Positions 8,387 to 13,488 of a stretch of DNA of 13,488 bases are shown in pieces (the stretch's first letter is position 1; each line of letters opens with the position of its first letter). Both the position numbers and the translations under genes were made by a program. Where the stretch lies: positions 1 to 13,488 of the forward strand of contig DATFPQ010000126.1 of assembly GCA_035264765.1 (NCBI GenBank), in the 5' to 3' direction. The DNA is from DATFPQ01 sp035264765. Lineage in GTDB: Bacteria > Actinomycetota > Actinomycetes > Actinomycetales > Angustibacteraceae. The notes under the pieces were generated by a model. It was not told where the DNA came from, did no database searches, and was given only the letters and a program-made list of their open reading frames with translations.

Positions 8387-8737
8387 GTGATCGTGGGCGT
8401 CGGCATCGACGTCGTGGACGTCGAGCGCTTCGGCCAGACGCTGGCCCGGACCCCGCGCCTGCTCGAGCGGCTGTTCACCGACGCCGAGCGCGACCTGCCG
8501 GTGATGTCGCTGGCCGCGCGGTTCGCGGCCAAGGAGGCGCTCGCCAAGGCGCTCGGCGCGCCGGTCGGCCTGCGCTGGACCGACGCCACCGTGGTGCGCT
8601 CCGGGGACGGCCGGCCCTCGCTCGAGGTCGTGGGAACCGTTGCCGCCCGCGCCGCCGAGCTGGGCGTCTGTGCGATGCACGTGTCGATGTCGCACGACGC
8701 CGGCATCGCCAGCGCCGTCGTGGTCGTGGAGGGATGA
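8387..8737 (+). CDS. acpS: Holo-[acyl-carrier-protein] synthase
   Basis: A 116-residue phosphopantetheinyl transferase that moves 4'-phosphopantetheine from coenzyme A to acyl carrier protein, so it uses the product of the CoaA pathway. The AcpS-type motifs are clear: VGVGIDVVDVERF (3-15) with magnesium ligand Asp8, FTDAER (30-35), and AARFAAKEALAKALG (43-57) with Glu50 and Lys54. The C-terminal HVSMSHDAGIASAVVVVEG holds the last strands. It is at the short end of the family (about 115-130), with a reduced stretch between FTDAER and the AARFAAKE helix. The GTG start at 8387 gives the standard MIVGVGID N-terminus, although I see no good ribosome binding site upstream. It lies 62 bp after glmS, a gap filled mainly by a tandem repeat, and 7 bp before the nnr gene, so it probably shares their transcript. 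Confidence 0.95.
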   Translation: MIVGVGIDVVDVERFGQTLARTPRLLERLFTDAERDLPVMSLAARFAAKEALAKALGAPVGLRWTDATVVRSGDGRPSLEVVGTVAARAAELGVCAMHVSMSHDAGIASAVVVVEG

Positions 8738-8744
8738 GGCCGAG

Positions 8745-10271
8745 GTGATCCGGGGCCACGCCGTCGAGGATGTCCGCGCCGCCGAGCGGGCGGTCATGGA
8801 GGAGGTCCCGGAGGGCGCGCTGATGCAGCGGGCCGCCGCGGGGTTGGCCACCGCCGTGCTGGAGGAGCTGCGGTCGGCGCGCGGGCGCGCCTACGGCGGC
8901 CGGGTGGTTCTGCTCGTCGGCGCGGGGTCGAACGGCGGCGACGCCCTGTGGGCGGGTGCTCGGCTGCTGCGGCGCGGCGTCCGGGTGGAGGCCGTGCTCG
9001 TGGCCGGACGCGCTCACGAGGAGGGGCTGGCCGCCTTCCTCGGCGCCGGTGGGCGCAGTTACTCCACTCCCGTTTCGTCGCGGGGTTCCCCAGCTCCAAT
9101 AGGTTCGTCGCGGGGTGACCCCGCGACATTGATCACCGAGGCCCTGCGCGGGGCGGACGTCGTGGTCGACGGTCTGCTCGGGATCGGCGGCCGACCGGGG
9201 CTGGGGGACGACGTCGCCGCGCTGGTGGACCGGCTCCCGGACGGCGTGCCGGTCGTCGCCGTGGACCTGCCGAGCGGCGTGGACCCCGACACCGGTGAGT
9301 GCCCCGGGCCGGTCCTGCGGGCCACGCGCACCGTCACGTTCGGCACCGCGAAGCCGTGCCTGCTCCTTCCGCCTTCCGACCGTGCGGCCGGACGCGTCGA
9401 CGTGGTGGACATCGGGCTCGGCCCTGCCCTCGACCGAGCGCTGGCCGGGCGTGCGCCCGCGGTGGAGCGGCTTGAATCGGTCGACCTGGCCGCCGCCTGG
9501 CCGGTGCCGGGCGCGGGCGACGACAAGTACCGCCGCGGCGTGGTCGGCGTGGTCGCCGGTGGCCACCTCTACACCGGTGCGGCCGTGCTCGCGTGCGGCG
9601 CGGCGGTCCGCAGCGGTGCCGGCATGGTGCGGTATGTGGGTCCGCAGGAGCCGACCGACCGGGTGCGCGCCCGCTGGCCAGAGGTGGTCCCCGGGGAGGG
9701 CCGGGTGCAGGCGTGGGTGCTCGGGCCGGGCGTCGACCCGGACGCCGGCGACGGCCAGCCGGACGCCGTGCGCGGCGCCCTGGCATCGGGGCTGCCCTGC
9801 GTCGTCGACGCCGGCGCCCTCGCCCTGCTGCCCGACCGGGTCGAGGGTCCGGTGCTGCTCACCCCGCACGCCGGGGAGCTCGCCCGGCTGCTCGCCGCCC
9901 GAGGAGGGGGGGCTGTCGAGCGGCCGGACGTCGAGTCCGCCCCGCTGCGGCACGCGCGGCGGGCGGCCGAGCTGACCGGGGCGACGGTACTGCTCAAGGG
10001 GGCCACCACCCTCGTCGTCACGCCCGACGGCCGGGTCCGCAGCCAGGCGGACGCACCGCACTGGATGGCGACGGCCGGCTCCGGCGACGTGCTGGCGGGT
10101 CTGGCGGGCGCGCTGCTGGCCGCGGGGCTGGAGCCGCTGGACGCCGGGTCGGTCGCGGCCGCCGTCCACGGCCGCGCGGGACGCCGGGCGAGCGGCGGCG
10201 GACCGATCGCGGCCGACGACGTCATCGCGGCGCTGCGGGCCACGGTCGTCGATCTGTTGACCTCCAGTTGA
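8745..10271 (+). CDS. nnr: Bifunctional NAD(P)HX epimerase / ADP-dependent NAD(P)HX dehydratase
   Basis: This 508-residue protein repairs hydrated NADH and NADPH. The N-terminal YjeF-N domain (about 1-215) epimerises the R and S forms, and the C-terminal ribokinase-like domain (about 255-500) dehydrates the S form with ADP. Epimerase marks are GALMQRAAAGLA (about 24-35), GAGSNGGDALWAGARL (about 61-76), DGLLGIGG and VDLPSGVDPDTGE. Dehydratase marks are DKYRRGVVGVVAGG, YTGAAVLACGAAVRSGAGMV, LTPHAGELARLL, LLKGATT and the catalytic TAGSGDVLAG. I chose the GTG at 8745 (GAGG at 8736-8739; alignment begins here) over the longer frame reading back through acpS. Residues about 105-130 are an extra loop made of an AT-richer palindromic repeat insertion with codons such as ATA, CCA and ACT that are rare nearby. 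The stop codon lies in an 11-bp tandem duplication. Confidence 0.95.
   Translation: MIRGHAVEDVRAAERAVMEEVPEGALMQRAAAGLATAVLEELRSARGRAYGGRVVLLVGAGSNGGDALWAGARLLRRGVRVEAVLVAGRAHEEGLAAFLGAGGRSYSTPVSSRGSPAPIGSSRGDPATLITEALRGADVVVDGLLGIGGRPGLGDDVAALVDRLPDGVPVVAVDLPSGVDPDTGECPGPVLRATRTVTFGTAKPCLLLPPSDRAAGRVDVVDIGLGPALDRALAGRAPAVERLESVDLAAAWPVPGAGDDKYRRGVVGVVAGGHLYTGAAVLACGAAVRSGAGMVRYVGPQEPTDRVRARWPEVVPGEGRVQAWVLGPGVDPDAGDGQPDAVRGALASGLPCVVDAGALALLPDRVEGPVLLTPHAGELARLLAARGGGAVERPDVESAPLRHARRAAELTGATVLLKGATTLVVTPDGRVRSQADAPHWMATAGSGDVLAGLAGALLAAGLEPLDAGSVAAAVHGRAGRRASGGGPIAADDVIAALRATVVDLLTSS
9057..9134. mobile_element. Palindromic repeat element inserted in frame in the nnr coding sequence
   Basis: TTCGTCGCGGGGT occurs at 9074-9086 and 9104-9116, a 30-base step that keeps the reading frame, so both copies encode Ser-Ser-Arg-Gly. 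The second copy opens a perfect 21-bp palindrome at 9107-9127: GTCGCGGGGT, a central G, then ACCCCGCGAC. By my count 21 of the 50 bases 9057-9106 are A or T, far above the surroundings. The encoded 26 residues interrupt a stretch between GAGG and EALRGADVV where I expect a short loop in relatives. No transposase is present, so a REP/MITE-like non-autonomous element is the best description. The exact borders are uncertain by several bases. Confidence 0.6.
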
Positions 10272-10276
10272 CCTCC
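10257..10276 (+). repeat. 11-bp tandem duplication across the nnr stop codon
   Basis: TTGACCTCC occurs at 10257-10265 and again at 10268-10276, inside two head-to-tail 11-base units GTTGACCTCCA and GTTGACCTCCG. The TGA stop (10269-10271) lies in the second unit; the same TGA in the first unit is out of frame. The TTGACC could also pass for a -35 box for alr, but no matching -10 follows. Confidence 0.65.
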
Positions 10277-10314
10277 GACGGGTGCCGACTGGAGCCTCCT
10301 GAGAGACTGGCCCG

Positions 10315-11556
10315 GTGAACCCGCGTGCTCCGAGCGTGCCCGCCCCTGCACGGGCGGTCACCGAGCCCGCCCTACCGGCGCAGGCGGACGTCGACCTCGA
10401 CGCCTTGCGGTCCAACGTGCGGGCCCTCGCCGAGCGGTCCGGGCGCGCCGACGTCATGGCCGTGGTGAAGGCCGACGCCTACGGGCACGGGCTGCTCCCA
10501 TGTGCCCGCGCCGCCCGCGAGGGTGGTGCCGGCTGGCTCGGCGTGGCGCAGCTGTCCGAGGCCCTCGCGCTGCGGGCGGCTGGCGACACCGGCCGGCTGA
10601 TGTCCTGGCTGCACGTCCCCGGGGACGCCTTCGCCGACGCCGTGGCCGGCGACATCGACCTGTCGGCGAGCGGCACCTGGGCGGTCGAGGAGGTCGCCGC
10701 GGCCGCCCGCGCGGTCGGCCGCACCGCCCGGCTGCACCTGAAGATCGACACCGGCCTGGCCCGCGGCGGTGCCACCCCGGCGGACTGGCCCGAGCTGGTC
10801 GATGCCGCGTTGCGCGCCGAGGCCGAGGGCGCGATCCGGCTGGTGGGTGTGTGGTCGCACATGGTCTGGGCCGACGTCCCGGACCACCCGACGTCCCACC
10901 GCCAGGTCGAGGTCTTCACCGAGGCGGTGCGTGTGTCGGAGGCGCGCGGTGCCGACCTGGAGGTTCGGCACCTCGCCAACTCCGCGGCCGCGCTGACCAC
11001 CCCGGCCGCGCACTTCGACCTGGTTCGGCCGGGGCTTGCGGTGTACGGCCTCTCGCCGGTGCCCCAGGTCGGCGGCCCCGACCGGTTCGGGCTGCGGCCG
11101 GTCATGACACTGCGCGGGCGGGTCGCCCTCGTGAAGCAGGTGCCCGCGGGCACGGGGGTGTCGTACGGGCACGCGTACACGACGCCCCGCGACACCACGC
11201 TGGCGCTCGTGCCGCTGGGCTACGCCGACGGGCTGCCCCGGTCGGCGGAGAACGCCGGACCGCTGCAGGTGGCCGGACGCCGGCACCACGTGGCCGGGCG
11301 AGTGTGCATGGACCAGGTGGTCGTGGACCTGGGCGACCGCGCGGACGTGCGCGAGGTCCGGGAGGGCGACCCCGTAGTGGTCTTCGGGGACGCCACGCGC
11401 GGCGAGCCGTCGGCCCAGGACTGGGCGGACGCGGCGGGCACCATCTCCTACGAGATCGTCACCCGGGTCGGCAGCCGCGTGCCGCGGGTGTACCAGGGCT
11501 CGTACGAGGGTTCGTACCAGGACTCGTACCAGGGCACCGGCCGAGGGGCGTCGTGA
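10315..11556 (+). CDS. alr: Alanine racemase
   Basis: This 413-residue pyridoxal-phosphate enzyme interconverts L- and D-alanine and supplies D-alanine for peptidoglycan. The N-terminal TIM-barrel contains the cofactor lysine in VVKADAYGHG (50-59, Lys52). HLKIDTGLARGG (141-152), VWSHMVWAD and FDLVRPGLAVYGLSP (234-248) are further barrel motifs. The C-terminal beta domain contains the second catalytic residue in GVSYGHAY (281-288, Tyr284), LGYADGLPR and GRVCMDQ (328-334). GTG at 10315 gives about 22 extra N-terminal residues before QADVDLDALRSN. A clear ribosome binding site is lacking, so a start slightly downstream is possible. The normal end RVP RVY is followed by a tail of four four-residue repeats (YQGS, YEGS, YQDS, YQGT) encoded by a 12-bp tandem repeat. 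The stop overlaps the next start by four bases (GTGA). Confidence 0.97.
   Translation: MNPRAPSVPAPARAVTEPALPAQADVDLDALRSNVRALAERSGRADVMAVVKADAYGHGLLPCARAAREGGAGWLGVAQLSEALALRAAGDTGRLMSWLHVPGDAFADAVAGDIDLSASGTWAVEEVAAAARAVGRTARLHLKIDTGLARGGATPADWPELVDAALRAEAEGAIRLVGVWSHMVWADVPDHPTSHRQVEVFTEAVRVSEARGADLEVRHLANSAAALTTPAAHFDLVRPGLAVYGLSPVPQVGGPDRFGLRPVMTLRGRVALVKQVPAGTGVSYGHAYTTPRDTTLALVPLGYADGLPRSAENAGPLQVAGRRHHVAGRVCMDQVVVDLGDRADVREVREGDPVVVFGDATRGEPSAQDWADAAGTISYEIVTRVGSRVPRVYQGSYEGSYQDSYQGTGRGAS
11491..11538 (+). repeat. 12-bp tandem repeat, four units, at the 3' end of alr
   Basis: Four head-to-tail 12-base units at 11491, 11503, 11515 and 11527 share the pattern TACSAGGRYTCG (the last unit ends in CACC). 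They encode YQGS, YEGS, YQDS and YQGT just before the stop. The tail lies beyond the conserved end of the enzyme. Confidence 0.85.
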
Positions 11557-12650
11557 GCCGCACGACGGGGCTGGTCGGGCTCGGTGCCGGACTGGCAGCG
11601 GCGGGCGTGGGCGCCGCGCTGGGCGTGGCCGCCGAGCGATGGAGCGTCGAGCGCCGCCGGCACGGGCCCGGCCACGAGGCATACGGCTCCCTCCGCGGGC
11701 GACCCCAGGTGGTGCGGGCGGACGACGGCACGCGGCTGTACGTCGAGATCGACGACCGGGCTCCGGTCGACGACCTGGCGTTGGACGATGACGTCGAGGC
11801 CGAGCGCGCGGTCGTCCCGACGATCCTCTTCAGCCACGGCTTCTGCCTCACCCAGGACATCTGGCACTACCAGCGGGCCTTCCTGCGCGGCCGGTACCGC
11901 CTCGTCCTGTGGGACCAGCGCGGCCACGGCCGGTCCGGCGAGGGACCGGCCGACAGCTACACCGTCGACCAGATGGGCTGCGACCTGCGGGCCGTGATCG
12001 AGGCCGTCGTCCCCGAGGGGCCGATCGTGCTGGTCGGGCACTCGATGGGCGGCATGACGGTGATGGCCCTCGCCGCCCAGTTCCCCGACCTGGTGCGGGA
12101 GCGGGTGGTGGGCGTGGCGCTGGTGGCGACCAGCTCGGGCGGCCTGGCGGAGGTGGGCTGGGGGCTGATGCCCTCGCTGAGCCGGGCCGCCCACAAGCTC
12201 GCGCCGGGCACCGTGGCCAGCCTGGCCCGCACGCCACGCCTGGTGGCCCGAACCCGTCGGGTCGCCCGCGATCTCGAGGAGCTGCTGGTCAAGCGGTACT
12301 CGTACGCCTCGCCGGTGTCCCCGGAGCTCGTCCGGTTCACCGCCCAGCTGATCGCCGCCACTCCGCTGCAGGTCGTCGCCGGGTTCCTGCCCACGTTCGA
12401 CGTGCACGACAAGGAGGAGGCGCTCGCGCTGCTTGACGGGCTGGAGGCGCTCGTGCTCTCGGGCGAGAAGGACCTGATGACGCCGACGGACCACAGTGAG
12501 CTCATCGTCCGGCGCTTGCCCGGCGCAGAGCACGTGGTGGTGCCCAACGCCGGCCATCTGGTGATGCTCGAGCATCCCGACGACGTCAACCTGCACCTCG
12601 GAGAGCTGCTCGACCGGGTCGAACGCGTGCTGGCCCACACCACATCGTGA
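11553..12650 (+). CDS. Membrane-anchored alpha/beta hydrolase
   Basis: A 365-residue alpha/beta-hydrolase fold protein, a probable serine esterase or lipase-like enzyme with unknown substrate. The N-terminus has one hydrophobic segment (about 7-26, rich in Gly, Ala and Leu) followed by a basic patch (RWSVERRRHG). That suggests an uncleaved anchor; orientation cannot be settled from sequence, although the positive patch after the helix would favour a cytoplasmic catalytic domain. The catalytic triad is visible: nucleophile elbow GHSMGG (162-167, Ser164), acid in SGEKDLMTP (303-311, Asp307) and His335 in NAGHLVMLEHP. HGF (95-97) forms the oxyanion region and DQRGHGRS (121-128) is another family motif. 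The GTG start at 11553 overlaps the alr TGA in GTGA, indicating translational coupling. A hydrolase at this place between alr and tsaE is common in actinobacteria. Confidence 0.92.
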   Translation: MSRTTGLVGLGAGLAAAGVGAALGVAAERWSVERRRHGPGHEAYGSLRGRPQVVRADDGTRLYVEIDDRAPVDDLALDDDVEAERAVVPTILFSHGFCLTQDIWHYQRAFLRGRYRLVLWDQRGHGRSGEGPADSYTVDQMGCDLRAVIEAVVPEGPIVLVGHSMGGMTVMALAAQFPDLVRERVVGVALVATSSGGLAEVGWGLMPSLSRAAHKLAPGTVASLARTPRLVARTRRVARDLEELLVKRYSYASPVSPELVRFTAQLIAATPLQVVAGFLPTFDVHDKEEALALLDGLEALVLSGEKDLMTPTDHSELIVRRLPGAEHVVVPNAGHLVMLEHPDDVNLHLGELLDRVERVLAHTTS

Positions 12651-12696
12651 CGGCCGTAGCATGACCTCCCACACCAGCCCTCGGGAGGCGGACCCC

Positions 12697-13284
12697 GTGC
12701 ACGCCGTCGAGCAGGTCGCCACCCGAGCCGCCATGCACGCGCTGGGCGAGCGCCTGGCGACCCTGTTGCGGGCCGGCGACCTCGTGCTGCTCACCGGCGA
12801 CCTCGGGGCCGGCAAGACGACGCTCACCCAAGGCATCGGCGCCGGCCTGGGGGTCCGCGGACCAATCACCTCGCCGACCTTCGTCATCGCCCGCGTGCAC
12901 CCGAGTGAGGTGGCCGGCCCGCCGCTGGTGCACGTGGATGCGTATCGGCTGGGCTCGATCGCCGAGGTCGAGGACCTCGACCTGGAGGCGAGCCTGGACG
13001 AGGCGATCACCGTGGTCGAGTGGGGCGAGGGGCTGGTCGAGGGCCTGGCCGAGGACCGGCTGCACGTGCACCTCGTGCGGCCACGCGGCCAGGTCTCCGC
13101 GAACGGACCTGGTTCGGACGGGCCTGGCTCGGACGCGGCTGGCTCGGACGCCCCCGGCCCGGACGGCGACCCCGAGGACACCGGCGAGGAGTCGGACGAC
13201 GTACCGCGAATGGTGCGGGTGGAGGGAGTGGGGCCACGCTGGCTCGGGGTGGACCTGATGGGCAGTGCCGGGGCAGGTGCCTGA
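12697..13284 (+). CDS. tsaE: tRNA t6A biosynthesis ATPase TsaE
   Basis: TsaE is the P-loop ATPase that works with TsaB and TsaD to transfer threonylcarbamoyl to A37 of ANN-decoding tRNAs. With the GTG start at 12697 the protein has 195 residues. Walker A is GDLGAGKT (34-41), followed by GPITSPTFVIARVH (55-68), VHVDAYRL (78-85) and VVEWGEGL (106-113), all standard. I chose GTG 12697 because GGGAGG (12683-12688) stands 8 bases upstream. An in-frame ATG at 12661 would add 12 residues but has no ribosome binding site. Between the last core strands lies an acidic low-complexity stretch (about 133-170) with four 5-residue repeats, GPGSD, GPGSD, AAGSD, APGPD, from a 15-bp tandem repeat. The protein then resumes with MVRVEGVGPRWLG. 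The tsaB start follows the stop by two bases. Confidence 0.94.
   Translation: MHAVEQVATRAAMHALGERLATLLRAGDLVLLTGDLGAGKTTLTQGIGAGLGVRGPITSPTFVIARVHPSEVAGPPLVHVDAYRLGSIAEVEDLDLEASLDEAITVVEWGEGLVEGLAEDRLHVHLVRPRGQVSANGPGSDGPGSDAAGSDAPGPDGDPEDTGEESDDVPRMVRVEGVGPRWLGVDLMGSAGAGA
13105..13164 (+). repeat. 15-bp tandem repeat, four units, inside tsaE
   Basis: Four 15-base units at 13105, 13120, 13135 and 13150 encode GPGSD, GPGSD, AAGSD and APGPD. The first two are nearly identical, and the later ones have drifted. They form part of a disordered acidic insertion between core strands near the C-terminus. Confidence 0.85.
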
Positions 13285-13286
13285 GC

Positions 13287-13488
13287 GTGCTGATGCTCGC
13301 CCTCGACACGGCGACGCCGGCCGTGACCGTCGCGCTGCACGACGGGTCCGGGGTGATCGCCGAGGCCAGTGCCGCCGACGCCCGCCGGCACGCGGAGCTG
13401 CTCGCTCCACTGATGGAGCGGGTGCTCCGACAGGCCGGCGCCACCGCGGCGGACCTCACCGACGTGGCGGTCGGCACGGGTCCGGGGC
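13287..13488 (+). CDS. tsaB: tRNA t6A biosynthesis protein TsaB, N-terminal part
   Basis: The first 67 codons of tsaB, cut by the window end. TsaB is the inactive ASKHA-fold partner of TsaD in the threonylcarbamoyl transferase complex, which also uses TsaE. The N-terminus MLMLALDTATPAVTVALHDG shows the first phosphate-loop strand of the fold. RRHAELLAPLMERVL (35-49) is the helix with the conserved His-Ala-Glu, and DLTDVAVGTGPG (56-67) begins the next motif. The GTG at 13287 is taken as the start because actinobacterial relatives begin VLVLALDTA. The ATG two codons later (13293) is the alternative. It starts two bases after the tsaE stop, so the two are surely co-transcribed. By gene order rimI and tsaD probably follow outside the window. 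Confidence 0.93.
   Translation, partial: MLMLALDTATPAVTVALHDGSGVIAEASAADARRHAELLAPLMERVLRQAGATAADLTDVAVGTGPG

Noticed and set aside
8640..8744. Earlier start for the nnr gene inside acpS
   Set aside because: The extra 35 residues are out-of-frame acpS sequence, and the GTG at 8745 has a suitable GAGG and matches the family start.
9057..9134. Intein, sequencing frameshift or CRISPR remnant as explanation of the nnr insert
   Set aside because: It is far too short for an intein, the frame is intact on both sides, and two repeat copies without regular spacers do not make a CRISPR array.
10268..10273. TTGACC as -35 box of a separate alr promoter
   Set aside because: No TAnnnT-like -10 box stands 16-19 bases downstream, and the hexamer is explained by the 11-bp duplication.
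10262..10294. Weak hairpin CTCCAGT/ACTGGAG between nnr and alr as an attenuator or terminator
   Set aside because: A 7-bp stem with a 19-base loop is weak and easily arises by chance here; I see no supporting T-run or anti-terminator.
10500..11552. N-terminal extension of the alpha/beta hydrolase frame by 351 codons through alr
   Set aside because: The translation is Arg/Gly-rich shadow sequence over alr; the GTG at 11553 gives a normal membrane-anchored hydrolase.
10372..11682. A 436-codon minus-strand frame opposite alr
   Set aside because: The composition is typical of antisense translation in GC-rich DNA, and Alr motifs are complete on the plus strand.
11448..13391. A 647-codon minus-strand frame opposite the hydrolase, tsaE and tsaB genes
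   Set aside because: It lies over three well-recognised plus-strand genes and its translation is Arg/Pro/Ser-rich without recognisable domains.

Overview
The window is a GC-rich, gene-dense stretch of a Gram-positive actinobacterial chromosome. The sequence does not fix the genus. The call rests on the very high GC content, the frequent GTG starts and the conserved gene order rplM-rpsI-glmM ... coaA / glmS-acpS-nnr-alr-hydrolase-tsaE-tsaB, which is typical of Actinomycetota. It is mainly a housekeeping region. I found no CRISPR array, tRNA or rRNA gene, transposase, phage gene, toxin-antitoxin pair or secretion or defence system.

Layout. (1) Positions 1-1315 hold the 3' part of an ABC-F type twin-ATPase gene, cut by the window edge. 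It converges on a small minus-strand DUF1348/NTF2-like gene (1352-1804). (2) A 247-bp divergent intergenic region (1805-2051) carries a good promoter and a foldable leader for rplM-rpsI (ribosomal proteins L13 and S9), which end at a strong hairpin. (3) glmM (3131-4477) converges on a minus-strand pair, coaA followed by a DUF389 membrane protein gene (6442-4512). (4) coaA and glmS diverge from a 25-bp gap whose two candidate -10 boxes overlap. (5) glmS starts a plus-strand run: acpS, a bifunctional NAD(P)HX epimerase/dehydratase gene, alr, a membrane-anchored alpha/beta hydrolase, tsaE and the start of tsaB, with short gaps or a 4-bp stop/start overlap.

The genes fit together. GlmS and GlmM make glucosamine phosphates for UDP-GlcNAc, and Alr makes D-alanine, so three genes feed peptidoglycan. 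CoaA and AcpS serve coenzyme A and acyl-carrier-protein activation. The Nnr protein repairs damaged NAD(P)H. TsaE and TsaB belong to the tRNA t6A modification machinery, and L13 and S9 are ribosomal.

The unexplained structure is at the level of small repeats. The clearest case is an in-frame, AT-richer insert of about 78 bp inside the epimerase domain of the Nnr gene (about 9057-9134), built from a 13-bp repeat spaced 30 bp apart and a perfect 21-bp palindrome. It looks like a small mobile palindromic repeat element that has become coding. In addition, five genes of the window (glmM, glmS, nnr, alr, tsaE) have short tandem duplications of 11-17 bp at or near their 3' ends, several of them copying the stop codon. 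I see no undescribed multi-gene system here, and the repeat signals are the things to follow up.
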